From assembly GCA_963556255.1 (NCBI GenBank), contig OY744606.1:3068692-3132691 (forward strand): DNA of 64,000 nucleotides, written 5' to 3'. Source of the DNA: Allolobophora icterica. Taxonomy: Eukaryota; Annelida; Clitellata; Crassiclitellata; Lumbricidae. The notes under the pieces were generated by a model. It was given only the letters and a program-made list of their open reading frames with translations. It ran no database searches and was not told the origin of the DNA. The stretch's first letter is position 1. Every line of letters begins with the position of its first letter. Made by a program: the position numbers and the translations under genes. Shown here piece by piece: positions 53,540-64,000 of the stretch.

Positions 53540-55485
53540 GGGTGGTTCTGACTTTCATGGGAAAAAATTAAAATTGTTTTTTCTTGACTTTCCGCTTTTA
53601 GTTGAGTTCCAATGAATATAAAAGAAATTTGTGCAAAGTTATAGAACATTATCTTGTCATTTAGGGGTAGCTCAATAACATTTAAATTTGACATAAAGGT
53701 ATTTTAAAAGAAATTTTTCCATTATCCATCATTTTTAATATTTTCTTTACCTAATGAAACAACAATGTTTAATTGTTGCTATTATTAAGTGAACAAACTG
53801 TTAAAGTAGTAGTTCTAAATAATTTCAATTAATTAGTATGACTTTATGCTATTATGTAATAATAATATATGTCTCACAAATCATTTGCTGAAGTTTATTT
53901 TGACTTAAGCATTTCTTTCTTGCATTCTGGAAAGTCGCTTCTGTGATCATGCACTTCTTGAAACAGATATTGTTTCTGGTTTTCTTTGTAATTATGGAAT
54001 TGTACTCTTCAATCAAAGCAACTCCTCTTTCAGCATTGTCATTTACAACTTGTAGATGATGAATAATTTCTGAGGCAACTTTACAATCATCTTGAAGTTC
54101 CCATGTTTCAGGATCGCTTTTCAGGAAATCACTAGAGATTCTTAGCCAGTCAAAAAATAGCATGGAGTTCATTGTATGTTCATTGTATGTTCATGACCAC
54201 AGATTTCTGAACATTTACCTACATTCTCTTATATAGGAGGATCATCTTGGCCTGGTCCTCGTGTAAAGCTTTCACCATTGCTCGTTTGGACTTGGCTGTC
54301 AATGTCAAATCAAAAAATGCCAAAGCCACGAGCTCCTTACTAGGGTACCACAGATGACCTGCAAATTTATTGCTGGCTAGGCCTACTTGGAGAGAGCATG
54401 ATTTTCTTGTTGATAGCTAACCAGAGTTTTCAGTAAGCATAAATCATTACAGCAACAATTTAGCAACAGCGGCTGCCTGTGCTTCTCCTGTGCCAGAATG
54501 TAGCTTGGTACCTTCACGAACTTTGTTTTCCCCAACATCAGATAAAATGACAGGTAGACGGTCAACCAAATGTTTGCCTGTCAGATCAGGGAGGAATTAT
54601 CATCGAAGTGCACACCCAGTGTAGATGATGTAGTTGTTTTAAATATATCTTTTAATTTCTTAGCAGTTTCTTCTCGATATTTTTTCTCGTTCTCTGTGTA
54701 TTGAAGAACGGCTGATTTTCAACTCGTCTAGGCCTACATTGTGGCCTAGACTCTGAGCTGCAGCTGTAAGACGTATGTTGCCTTCCTGTCACTTAACTTT
54801 GTCCTGTCCAAAGCTGCTTCCAGTCTTGGTGTCACAATATTTGTTGTTAGTGGCTTTTTTAAAAGGAGTTTTCCTTTTCACTAAATTTATATTTTGACTG
54901 CCACCATCTTCGCATTCTTCAGTTGAACCATCACTACTAGAGGTTTCAAGAATAATGTTCTCATTCATGGCTTCCAAATATTGATCTTCTTTCTGCTTTC
55001 TCTCCATACTTGATCTTTGCCTTTTAGTTGCCCTCATTTCTTTTGAAGTAAGTACCATATCAACTGGTCCCATACAACAACGGCGACCTCTTTCTCTTTG
55101 GGCAAGCAGACACTCTTTATCTTCTTAGATTTCGATTAATATGTTTAAGGCAGCCAAGTGAGCAATGTCAAATAAATTATCTAAGGCATCAACAAATTCT
55201 GTTTAATTTTTTTATGAGGCTCAGTTTTCCTGTTAACATTTTTATTTAATTTTATCCAATAATAATTACTAATCGTAACTGTAATCGTAAAACTGAAACT
55301 CTATCTTTTGGATGCACAGTAATTAGGCTATGTTAGACAAGCTCTGACAACTTCAACCTCATTGAGCTACCTCTAAATATTGCTCAAATCAGCTCATATT
55401 TGACCAGATTTATTTTAGTATGTATTAGAACCAGATAAAAAGCGGAAATAATCACATTTCAAAATTTCAGATTTCAGAACCACCC
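53540..55485 (-). mobile_element. TIR transposon of uncertain superfamily, inserted in a TA/TATG repeat
   Basis: The 12-bp inverted ends are GGGTGGTTCTGA and TCAGAACCACCC, with TA on both sides (53538-53539 and 55486-55487). The length is 1946 bp. The minus strand carries a broken transposase-like frame. The target is a (TATG/TA)n tract that continues on both sides (53402-53537 and 55488-55620). Confidence 0.85.
53850..55075 (-). pseudogene. Decayed transposase-like gene of an invertebrate-wide family
   Basis: In the minus-strand frames, in order: MGPVDMVLTSKEMRATKRQR (about 55073); QSLGHNVGLDELKISRSSIHRE-type text at about 54760; LPDLTGKHLVDRLPVILSDV (about 54590); SGTGEAQAAAVAKLL (about 54490); ELVALAFFDLTLTAKSKRAM (about 54300); and DNAERGVALIEEYNSIITKK (about 54040). 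Several stops and frameshifts interrupt it. I recall similar unnamed proteins from cnidarian, insect and mollusc genomes, but I cannot name a superfamily or the catalytic residues. Confidence 0.65.
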
Positions 55486-55487
55486 TA

Positions 55488-55516
55488 GTATGTATATATA
55501 TATATATGTATGTATG

Positions 55517-55571
<55 letters not shown>

Positions 55572-55630
55572 TTATTCACGAGCGACGCGTATATATAAAT
55601 ATTATATATATATATATATATATATTATGT
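55488..55630. repeat. TATG/TA microsatellite, right of the transposon
   Basis: TATGTATATATATA runs, interrupted at 55569-55592 by GCTTATTCACGAGCGACGCG, the terminal word of the foldback MITE at 53044-53401. Confidence 0.9.
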
Positions 55631-55949
55631 CGAATATTTCTAAACGGCTTGCAATGTGTACCAAATTCAATCTCGCCTGAGATTCAATACGGATGTAGAA
55701 TGTATTGGCAGCGGATCTTCCAGAATTCTAGTCTTAAACAAATAAATGTAATAATTTGAAAGTAATTTGAATTTTTCACTTAAGTGCTTTACTATTAAAT
55801 AATTAATAGGCATATAGGCCTACGTTTTCATGTTTTGTGAGACCTTCTGAGTAATTTTTTAACAAGGGCCCTACAAACTTAATTAGGGCCTCACCAAGTC
55901 TAAATCCGGCACTGAATCCATGGCTGAACGTAAATGTAAACTTTTTTTG

Positions 55950-56160
55950 TATGGTATGGTATGGTATGGTATGGTATGGTGTGGTATGGTATGGTATGGT
56001 GTGGTATGGTATGGTATGGTGTGGTATGGTATGGTATGGTATGGTATGGTATGGTATGGTATGGTATGGCATGGCATGGTATGGTATGGTGTGGCATGGT
56101 ATGGTATGGTATGGTGTGGCATGGTATGGTATGGTATGGTATGGTATGGTATGGTATGGT
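55950..56160. repeat. (TATGG)n microsatellite
   Basis: About 42 pentamers of ATGGT with a few G/C substitutions. The open frames on both strands are repeat peptides. Confidence 0.97.
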
Positions 56161-56537
56161 GCATTGAAGGAGAGAGTGAAGTGCAGTGTAGTCTTTAGTT
56201 ATGGCAGAGGAAATCTGTCTGTGAAATAATCTCCTGCAAAGGATGTTTTGGGATGTTTCATCAACGATAGTTCCTCTTTGGCGTTTGCTGAAACTGTTTA
56301 TCTTACCAAACATACTGGCACCACTGGCAGCGATCTTGTTTCACACGTGGACAGAGGCGCGTTTACACGTATACGGCGCACTAGGCGCACTATAGGCGCG
56401 CGCCTAGGGCCCCAAATCTCGGAGGGCCCCAAACGAATGAAAAAGTTTTTTCAATTATAAAATGTAACATTTTTTAAATTTGAATTATTTTAAATATGAC
56501 CTAGGCTATTTTCTATTTTTTGCAGTTTAGTATTCAC

Positions 56538-58601
56538 CAGGGTCCGATTTGCCGGGGGTCAGAATTATTTCGCAGGGCATGACCAAACATACAGAAGACA
56601 ACAAACGGACCACAGTCCCTGCACAAGCCAGCGCCCTCAGGCGCCTTCATGCCCGGAGTCCTCGCCTTGGGCACATCGGCTCCAACGCCACGAGCATCCA
56701 GTTGCGGGGTAAAGGTCAAGTAGACAGTGGCATTCTGTCCAGCGTTCGCTGGCGTTTTTGACCTCGATTGACCTAGACTAGAGTGCACATCTGTATCAGT
56801 GCACAGCTATGCTGTCATTTTTGTGACATGAACCGAATTGGAGATCGGCATTCGGCATAAGGTGGTCAAAATGCAGGCTCATCTGTGCCTATATAAAGTG
56901 CCTATATAAAGTCACTGGTGATGCTGCAGTTGTTGTCATACAACCGCCAGTCCAACAAAGTTCCCGCTCTGCCGAGTCTGACTCTGTTGTGGAACGGCAG
57001 AATATGTTCAAACAAGAACACGTCATCAAAACGTACGTCTCCTACCAATGGATTATGGTGGAACCCCAGAAGCTGTGCACTCTGCTTCAGAGAAGTTTCG
57101 GATTGACAATTTTCTGCCCAACCGTTGATCAATTCACAACCGACTTGACAAGAAGGCTTGCATCATACGAACCACTCTGCTCAAGGTTTGGTTTTCTATC
57201 GAGGCTTGAATCTTGTAGTGATGAAGAAATACACAACTCAGAGAAAAACCTTGTAGCAATATACGGCGATGACCTCGATGAAAGCATTGGCAATGAGCTG
57301 ATAATTTTATGCAGTGTTCGTATTTTGTCAAAATGTTTAAACACAAGACAGGTAGGGCAGGCCTCAACATAAGTCATGAGTAGTTCATGTACCAATACAT
57401 GGCAAAGGTGTTGAAAGTTCATTTCAAGTATGACACATGAGAGACCTAGCCACCCTGCAGCGTTGAGCATAGAGAGTGATATTCTACGTCAACTGAATTT
57501 TAATCAGTTTATTGATGACTTTGTCAATGGAAAAGTGCGCAAAGTCCTAATGGGCCTATTCCAATTTACACCCAACTGTAGGCTTAACTGAGCTAATTAA
57601 CTGACTCAATCTATCTGTTTTTAGTTTGGAGGTCCCGCCTATCACCCTTTTTAATTTCTTCTTTGTCTGTATCAACAATTTCTATTAAAAACTGGATAAG
57701 AATCTTAAAGCTTATCCTTTTGTGTTGTACTTGAACCTCTTAATATGATAGAAGACACTTTATTTATAAGTAAAATGATCTTCTCAATTTATTTTCATAT
57801 TTAAATAAATTAATTAACAATAAGTCACAATTCCCAGATTGTGATCGAGTAGGCTACTCTATACATACAAACAAGGCCAACATGGGGGGGTCTGATCTCG
57901 CAACATTTGAGCACACTTTGAAGATTCTGCTCATTTCGTCTGCAGCTTGCGAGCGTAGCTTTAGCCAGATGAACTTGCAACATAGGCCTACAGTGCGCAA
58001 CCTGCTGGCTGTTGGCCCCATCAGCTACTTGTTGATGATCAGCATTAACGGGCCATCTCTAACATCTTGGAATGCCAGGATATACGTTATTTCCTGGCTG
58101 AAATCTGGGTGCCATGATGCCTTAGATAAGCCAATTGGCAAGGCGACTATTGTGCACAAACAAAAGAAATATGCAAAGCTTTTTATAGTGGCTATACTAG
58201 TGTACTTGGTGCACTGGTTCATTGGGTTTGCTAGTATTTCCAATGACAGTACTTGATGCATTGGTTTGATAGCTTTGGTTGTGTACTTGTATTTCATCTT
58301 TCAGTGCAATTTAGTCACGTCTAACGCTTCTGTGTGGGCCTACAATTTGTTGTTCCTATTAGTATATTTCAGCTAAAACTGCTGCTGAAAGCTCCTTTTA
58401 ATTTTGAATATAAATTTTTCTTCGATGTCATGTTTGCATCGTAGTTGGCTGTTGGTCATTGCAGAATCTTGACATACTATGGAAGTTCATTAACCTCATT
58501 TACAAAATAACGAGTAAAAAAATTAATTATGGCTTAATAAATTTTTATTATTTGTATAGATTTCCGACCCCCCTGCTTCTTTTTTGACAAATCGGACCCT
58601 G
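56538..58601 (+). mobile_element. hAT transposon (2064 bp) with decayed transposase
   Basis: The ends are CAGGGTCCGATTTGCC and CAAATCGGACCCTG. A perfect 8-bp duplication, GTATTCAC, is at 56530-56537 and 58602-58609. It carries remains of a hAT transposase on the plus strand and is inserted in the small TIR element at 56352-58756. Confidence 0.93.
56918..58256 (+). pseudogene. Decayed hAT transposase
   Basis: First piece at about 56989-57370: YVSYQWIMVEPQKLCTLLQR, PTVDQFTTDLTRRLASYEPL, CSRFGFLS, SDEEIHNSEKNLVAIYGDDL. Second piece at 57882-58256: ILLISSAACERSFSQMNLQH, RPTVRNLLAVGPISYLLMIS and SWLKSGCHDALD. The SSAACERSFS block is the conserved C-terminal dimerisation motif of hAT transposases. 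Stops, a frameshift and missing N-terminal catalytic parts show that it is inactive. Confidence 0.85.
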
Positions 58602-58756
58602 GTATTCACATAAAAGTATGCCCTATATTATTGTAATTTATAATTGTTTTCTTAATCTGGGCTAATACAAGTTCAGAAGGGCCCGTAAAATGTTTGCGCC
58701 TAGGGCCCCGTAAAATGTTTGCGCCTAGGGCCCCGCTTTTCGTAAACGCGCCTCTG

Positions 58757-59440
58757 TGCACAAGTCTTTCATTTTAAAGTGAACACACTTCCTAGTGAGT
58801 TCCTACCCTGCTTCCACGTACCTCTTCCACATACTCTGATTCCACCGAGGCCCTTAATTATAATAGCCGCCCTATAGCTGTAGCGTTTTAACTTATGGCT
58901 AATTCCTGCACTGAATTTAGGCCTATAGGTATAGGCCTAAACAGCGTCGCGTTTTTTCATTAAAACTTAAAATTTATACCAGTGAAACGTACGATTCGAA
59001 TTTATTTTGGGAATTTATCAAAGTCTTTCGAAGTACCTAAAGTTTTGTATGAAACAAACTTTAGTAAAAAAGTGTCGGTTAGATTGCACCGCTCGAATGC
59101 CTTGGTAAGCGATTCGATCCCAGATGTTCAGCGACACTGTGACCGCGACTTACGTCGACGGCCACGGCTCTAGGCCGTTAATACGTAATTTAAATCTGCA
59201 TTTATGCAAAGAAAAGACGCCATTGCCGTTATGACGTTATAATGGTGTGAACTTGATTTCCTTTAGGCGGGTTTTACAAATTGTATGTCTTCAAGTTTTC
59301 AACGCAGAAATTCCATCGGCTGCATTTTAAAATTACTCAATTATCTGTTAACTTTGCAAGAAGGTAGCAAGCTATAATTGCGCTCTGTCCCAAGTTTAAA
59401 TAAAGCGCCCCCAAAGGTCAACTTAACCTCTAACGACCAA
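58757..59440. other. Intergenic DNA
   Basis: No gene recognised; A+T-rich and unique-looking. The 63-codon open frame at 58982-59173 has no family resemblance. Confidence 0.45.
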
Positions 59441-59700
<260 letters not shown>

Positions 59701-60034
59701 ATATTTATTAATTCAAACTGACAAGTACGCAGTAAGATTACATTGAAACACGACAGTATACAATCAAGATTTTAATTAAACACACGGTTTGGCAACCATG
59801 CAAGGCGCCGCCCTAGAGTGGGGGGAGGGGTTGCGGGTATCGCGCCGCGAATCTAATGCTCTCCTGGTCATGAGTGTTACCATTAGCCTAATCTTACTGC
59901 GTCTGTACTGTCAGCTTGAAGTAGGGCCTAATAAAGAATATTATTATTATTATTGTTATTAGTATAAATAGGCTATGTTCATACAACAATTCTTAAATAA
60001 GCCTGCATTGCCAGGTATCTATCTATTAATATTA

Positions 60035-60133
60035 CTAGCTGGATTACCCGGCGTTGCCCGGGGTTATAAGTTTCACACCACCACCACCACCACCACCACC
60101 ACCACCACCACCACCACCACCACCACCACCACC

Positions 60134-60189
<56 letters not shown>

Positions 60190-61440
60190 CGACTGCTTGG
60201 CAATCTTGGCAGTCGCCCTCTGGCGGCGACTGCTTGGCAGTCTTGGAGGCCCTTGTGGCGTCTGGCGACCTGTGGCGGAGACTGCTTCGAAAGTCTTGCA
60301 GACGCCTTCTGGCATCTAGCGACCTCTGCCGTGGAGTGACTGCTTCGCAGTCGCCCTCTGGCGGCGACTGCTTCGCAGTCTTGGATGCCCTTGTGGCGTC
60401 TGGCGACGTCTGGCGACGTCTGGCGGAGACTGCTTCGCAGTCTTGTAGACGCCTTCTGGCGTCTAGCGACCTCTGCCGTGGAGTGACTGCTTCGCAGTCG
60501 ACCTCTGGCGGCGACTGCTTCACAGTCTTGGAGGCCCTTGTGGCGTCTGGCGACCTCTGGCGGAGACTGCTTCGCAGTCTTGTAAACCCTCTGGCGGCGA
60601 CTGCTTCGCAGTCTTGGAGGCCCTTGTGGCGTGTGGCGACCTGTGGGGGAGACTGCTTCGCAGTCTTGTAGACGCCTTCTGGCGTACAGCGGAGACTGCT
60701 TCGCAGTCTTGTATACGCCTTCTGGCGTCTAGCGACCTCTGCCGTGAAGTGACTGCTTCGCAGTCGCCCTCTGGCGGCGACTGCTTCGCAGTCTTGGAGG
60801 CTCTTGTGGCGTCTGGCGACCTGTCTCCCGTGGACTGACTGCTTCGCAGTCGAAGAGGGTGAACCGGGCGTTGGCGTGTTAAAGAAAACGCCAGAAATCT
60901 AGCCCTCACTCCCGGTCTGTAGTCGGCCTCGCCCTTAGTAGAGCAGACTGGTTGTTTGATATACTGTAAATAATTTAGATCTTTGTCTTTGAACATACAT
61001 GTGTTAAAATTTTGCTGTAAAACGATGAATATACTTCGAATCGATCGTCATTATATTTTGTGCGAAAGTAAACAACTTACGCGCATTATTAGTGACGTTG
61101 GGGAATACCGGCGCCATAAATAGAACCGCGGTGTCGTTAAGCGGATTATTAATGACGTTGGGGAATACCGGCGCCATAAATAGAACCGCTTGGCAGTGGA
61201 ATAGGCGTGCTTGCGCGTTATGGACGGTCGGGTGGGTAGCGTTTTGGGGCATTTTCACCATGGTAGGGTTGAAAACGGAGGACGCGAACCCCTCCACTGG
61301 GTGTCCGAAGCCGAGGCCGACACATTAGTGAAGGTTTCGAGTGAAAAGGTGCAAAATTGTAGAAGTTAAGCCCGGTCAAACAGATAGACAGACAGACAGA
61401 CACACACACAGACACACAGAAAGCTGGCTTTATTTATAGA
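60035..61440. mobile_element. Dispersed 1.4-kb element with hairpin-unit array, copy 2
   Basis: Same order as copy 1 at 20575: ACTAGCTGGATTACCCGGCG, (CAC)n then (CAA)n (60075-60190), about 650 bp of GACTGCTTCGCAGTC units, GTTGGCGTGTTAAAGAAAAC, the doubled GACGTTGGGGAATA...GCGCCATAAATAGAACC box, then AGACAGACAGACACACA and CTTTATTTATAGAGAT. Over the 3' 550 bp the two copies are very similar. No intact protein frame. Confidence 0.8.
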
Positions 61441-61559
61441 GATATAGGCCTATAGGCCTACTAATCATTTGTTGTTATTTAATATTATTACATTTATTTC
61501 ATTTTGAATGGATATTATATTTTAAGATCTGATAAAGTAATTAGTTTAATACATTGCTT

Positions 61560-61780
61560 TTTTTCAGCCGGAACGCACCGGAACGGCGTTCCGGCACCTT
61601 TTTCAGCTTCTAAAAAATTATTTATTTATTTCAATAATAAAAACAATAATTTAGTTATTTTAATTTAATTTCAGTGTTTTGAACTGTTTTCAGTGTTTAT
61701 TGAGATCCCTCCCAAACCCCAATCCCGTTTTTCTCGGGATTTTAGCCCGTCCATAATTGTTCCGTTCCGGAACGCAATGG
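61560..61780. other. Repeat-derived DNA with CCGGAACG words
   Basis: GCCGGAACGCACCGGAACGGCG near 61568 and TCCGTTCCGGAACGCA near 61760 suggest inverted ends of a small element, but no duplication could be fixed. Confidence 0.4.
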
Positions 61781-61858
61781 CGGCGATCTTGTTTGACAGG
61801 TGAGGGGGACATTTTTTTAACTAATCTCGTCAAAAAGAGGTAAAAAATTATCACCGTG

Positions 61859-62283
61859 CATAGGCGCCGACTTCTTGGGGGCCTTGGGTGCCAATGCACC
61901 CAGAGAAAAGTTCAGTGGGGCCTGGCCCCCAGAAGAATTTGGACCTTAAATTCAATTTTTGTTGTATTCCTAAAAAAGGTCGTCACATTTTTTCGGGGGA
62001 TGAATTCCTAAAAAAGTCGTCACATTTTTTAGGAGAGAATTATCTTAAAATATGCACTGGCACCAGAGGCAGATCCAGGAGGCCAATCCATTTTAAATTT
62101 GTTTATGTTTACACACGAAATAATATATGATGAATTTTTCCGGATGACTATAAAAAGGTCATAAGTTTTTTTCGGAGATGATTTCCTAAAAAAAAGTTTC
62201 GTTGGTCCTTTAAAACTTTGATAAACCTTCTGGATCCGCCCCTGACTGGCACCCAGAGACAAAGGCAAAAGTCGGCGCGTATG
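61859..62283. mobile_element. Nested hAT-like element, middle layer (425 bp)
   Basis: CATAGGCGCCGACTT at the left and AAGTCGGCGCGTATG at the right. A perfect 8-bp duplication, TCACCGTG, is at 61851-61858 and 62284-62291. It contains the inner element at 62064-62244. Confidence 0.92.
62064..62244. mobile_element. Nested hAT-like element, inner layer (181 bp)
   Basis: CAGAGGCAGATCCAGGAGG at the left and CTTCTGGATCCGCCCCTG at the right. A perfect 8-bp duplication, ACTGGCAC, is at 62056-62063 and 62245-62252. Confidence 0.93.
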
Positions 62284-62439
62284 TCACCGTGAACTGATCT
62301 GGTAAAAAAAAAGTTTAAATAAATTTGATGACTTTTTTGGGTGTTTATTGAAAATGTGGGGGTCCTATGCATGGCGTGTCCCCCCACTGTTAAAGGTGGG
62401 GGTCTTGTCCCCCTCACCCCCCCATGATCGCCGCCCATG

Positions 62440-63166
62440 GCTGGCACGAGGGGCAAATGTGAACCCATCTGAACCTGCAGGTAAAAATAATGCCTTATTT
62501 ACTGGATTGGCTAAAGCCCGGGATGTCTGCTGAAAATACACCTTCACCCAAGCGTGAAAAGTCATCATTCCTACATGGTGCATGTAAAAAGTAAAATCTT
62601 CTTTGTAAGCAAAGAAAAATTTGCTTTGAAAGCAAAGATCTTAGGTCAGTGTACTCAACTGCGACCCAACTATGAAAACCGTGCCACACCTATATGAGAT
62701 CACGGTCTCTCTTTAACACTCCTAATTGCGACCGGCCACTCATTATTATTATTACGAATATTTTTAAAGCGCGCATAGCCACACATAAATGCGAATCTTA
62801 TCGTGAAACTGATCCAACTTTGAGCGCCGGTGTATTTGATCTGAACGCACTAACTGCTTGTGAAATTCTAGAAGTTGTTATGTTTCAAGTGTGCCGTGTA
62901 GTCGTGTACGCTTTACTTCACACGCCTTTTTAAAGACCAGTCGAGTCACTGTCTCCACAGGAACCTAAACCAGTTTCCCACGAGAGATCTACGGTCGTCA
63001 AATGGTCGATGCTGCCAAGCTAATCGTTTTGACCGCCAGGGACAAAATGTCGTGAACTGCATGCCTCCTGTAGTTGGCGGTCTTTGCGTAACTTAATTTC
63101 TTTTCGGAGACGCAGTCCGCTTTTAACCGAGAGGGGATCGTCCATTAATTATGTCAACAAAATGGG
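62440..63166. other. Intergenic DNA
   Basis: No gene recognised. A short palindrome-like ATCTTCTTTGTAAGCAAAG...CTTTGAAAGCAAAGAT lies at 62597-62641. Confidence 0.4.
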
Positions 63167-63174
63167 GAGAGAGG

Positions 63175-63539
63175 CAGTGCATATTTTAAGAGAATTCGAC
63201 TACTGGGACAAAGTCGGCCATTGACATTTGGTAACCTTTTTTGGGAATGCATCTCTGACAACTTTCACGACCTGGGAATTCTCTCAGAAATGTTGACGAC
63301 CTTTCTTTTAGGAATTCCTCCCTGAAAAACTTGACAACATTTTTTAGGAATTCCTCTCTCAATTTCTGCAGGATTTTGCCTTTACTGCTGAGACAAGTCT
63401 TAAAACTCCAGCAACATTTTGTCCCACTAGTAACAGTTTCACTATACATTGCCTGGAACAAATCACCCTACCTACTGGGACAAATCCTAAGACTACTGGG
63501 ACATTTGTCCCACTAGTTATACAGTTAAAATATGCCCTG
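63175..63539 (-). mobile_element. Non-autonomous hAT-like element (365 bp), copy 2
   Basis: The ends are CAGTGCATATTTTAAG and GTTAAAATATGCCCTG. A perfect 8-bp duplication, GAGAGAGG, is at 63167-63174 and 63540-63547. Same family as 13611-13867, inverted and about 108 bp longer in the middle. Confidence 0.92.
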
Positions 63540-63547
63540 GAGAGAGG

Positions 63548-64000
63548 GTTTGGCAAAGTTTTACAATTCTTGACAAGGGGAGGGGTGTTCAAGACAAGTT
63601 GACGTCAGCAATAATTTAATCAAAGAGCAACCATAGATTCGGAAAGTCTTTAGGCCTATAAGTGATCTGTTTCTTTTGTGTTTGTAATTAATTTTTTATT
63701 AGGGGGTCCTTGAATGTTTGACAGTTGTTGACAAGGGGAGGGAGGGGGTCAAAAACTGCCTAAAATTTGTCGACATAATTAATGGACGACCCGAGGTAGT
63801 CTTAGTTGTTGAAATTAATTTTCGACAGGCTAAGAAGGAGCCGCCATACCAGACTTCACCTCCCGAAAGGCAGCTGCACAGAAAAGTTGCAAGACTAATT
63901 AATTAACTGTCAAAATGAAACGTAGATTTGGGCAGGCCTATCATGAGCACAGAAATGACATCCCAGTGAATGATTATCGACCAATGCTCCTAGTGGTGTC
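63548..64000. other. Unassigned DNA at the window end
   Basis: A GACAAGGGGAGGG motif occurs twice (63574 and 63730), which suggests another broken repeat. No gene seen. Confidence 0.35.

Larger units (their letters stand above)
56352..58756. mobile_element. Outer TIR element, split by a hAT transposon
   Basis: CAGAGGCGCGTTTACACG at the left and CGTAAACGCGCCTCTG at the right are inverted repeats. Near both ends is CGCCTAGGGCCCC. Without the inner insertion it is about 333 bp. The flanks (CACGTGGA and TGCACAAG) do not match, so its own duplication is lost or was never 8 bp. Confidence 0.75.
61775..62439. mobile_element. GGCGGCGATC-family element, host of two nested insertions
   Basis: The left end CAATGGCGGCGATCTTGTTT and the right end ATGATCGCCGCCCATG belong to the family at 1198-1473 (shared GACAGGTG, ACTGATCTGG and GGGGGTCTTGTCCCCC words). 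It is split at 61858/62292 by the element below. Its own duplication is not recognisable. Confidence 0.75.

Noticed and set aside
55900..56313. Open frames of 68-137 codons on both strands
   Set aside because: Translation of the (TATGG)n microsatellite.

Overview
This window is animal nuclear DNA. It has three spliced protein-coding genes with GT..AG introns, A+T-rich non-coding DNA, many microsatellites and minisatellites, tRNA-derived SINEs, 5'-truncated LINEs and many DNA-transposon remnants. The genes, the tRNA-SINEs, the hAT-type non-autonomous elements and the frequent palindrome TAGGCCTA suggest a marine invertebrate, possibly a deuterostome. The species cannot be fixed from the sequence. 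There is no prokaryotic operon, CRISPR array or other bacterial system.

Layout. (1) 1.6-10.3 kb, plus strand: a complete 7-exon ZW10 gene (793 codons; kinetochore RZZ and ER-Golgi NRZ tethering subunit). Its introns hold minisatellites, a dead LINE and SINEs. (2) 10.3-17.8 kb: convergent intergenic DNA with a large minisatellite, SINE pieces, an 18-bp repeat array and a hAT MITE. (3) 17.8-27.2 kb, minus strand: a complete 8-exon small CTD phosphatase gene (CTDSP/SCP family, 272 codons). Its introns hold four dated transposon insertions, several very close to splice sites. (4) 28.5-34.0 kb, plus strand: a complete 7-exon U2AF1 gene (233 codons, 35-kDa subunit of the U2 auxiliary splicing factor), head-to-head with the phosphatase and about 1.3 kb from it. 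(5) 34-64 kb: no convincing host gene. This is a transposon graveyard with a LINE, a pogo-like element, hAT elements nested up to three deep, an unclassified TA-flanked TIR transposon, a 3.26-kb LTR-like element carrying an array of hairpin units, and long satellites such as (GATT)n.

The three genes are housekeeping genes and do not form a pathway. U2AF1 recognises 3' splice sites. The phosphatase acts on phosphoserine substrates such as the RNA polymerase II CTD. ZW10 acts in the mitotic checkpoint and in Golgi-to-ER traffic.

The least explained signals are: (a) the 46498-49755 element, whose ~35-bp repeats keep the ability to form hairpins while the stem sequence changes on both sides; (b) the twin elements at 20575-21920 and 60035-61440, built from the palindrome GACTGCTTCGCAGTC; (c) the 53540-55485 transposon. 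Exon boundaries were set by eye from frame, splice consensus and remembered family sequence. No alignment program was run.
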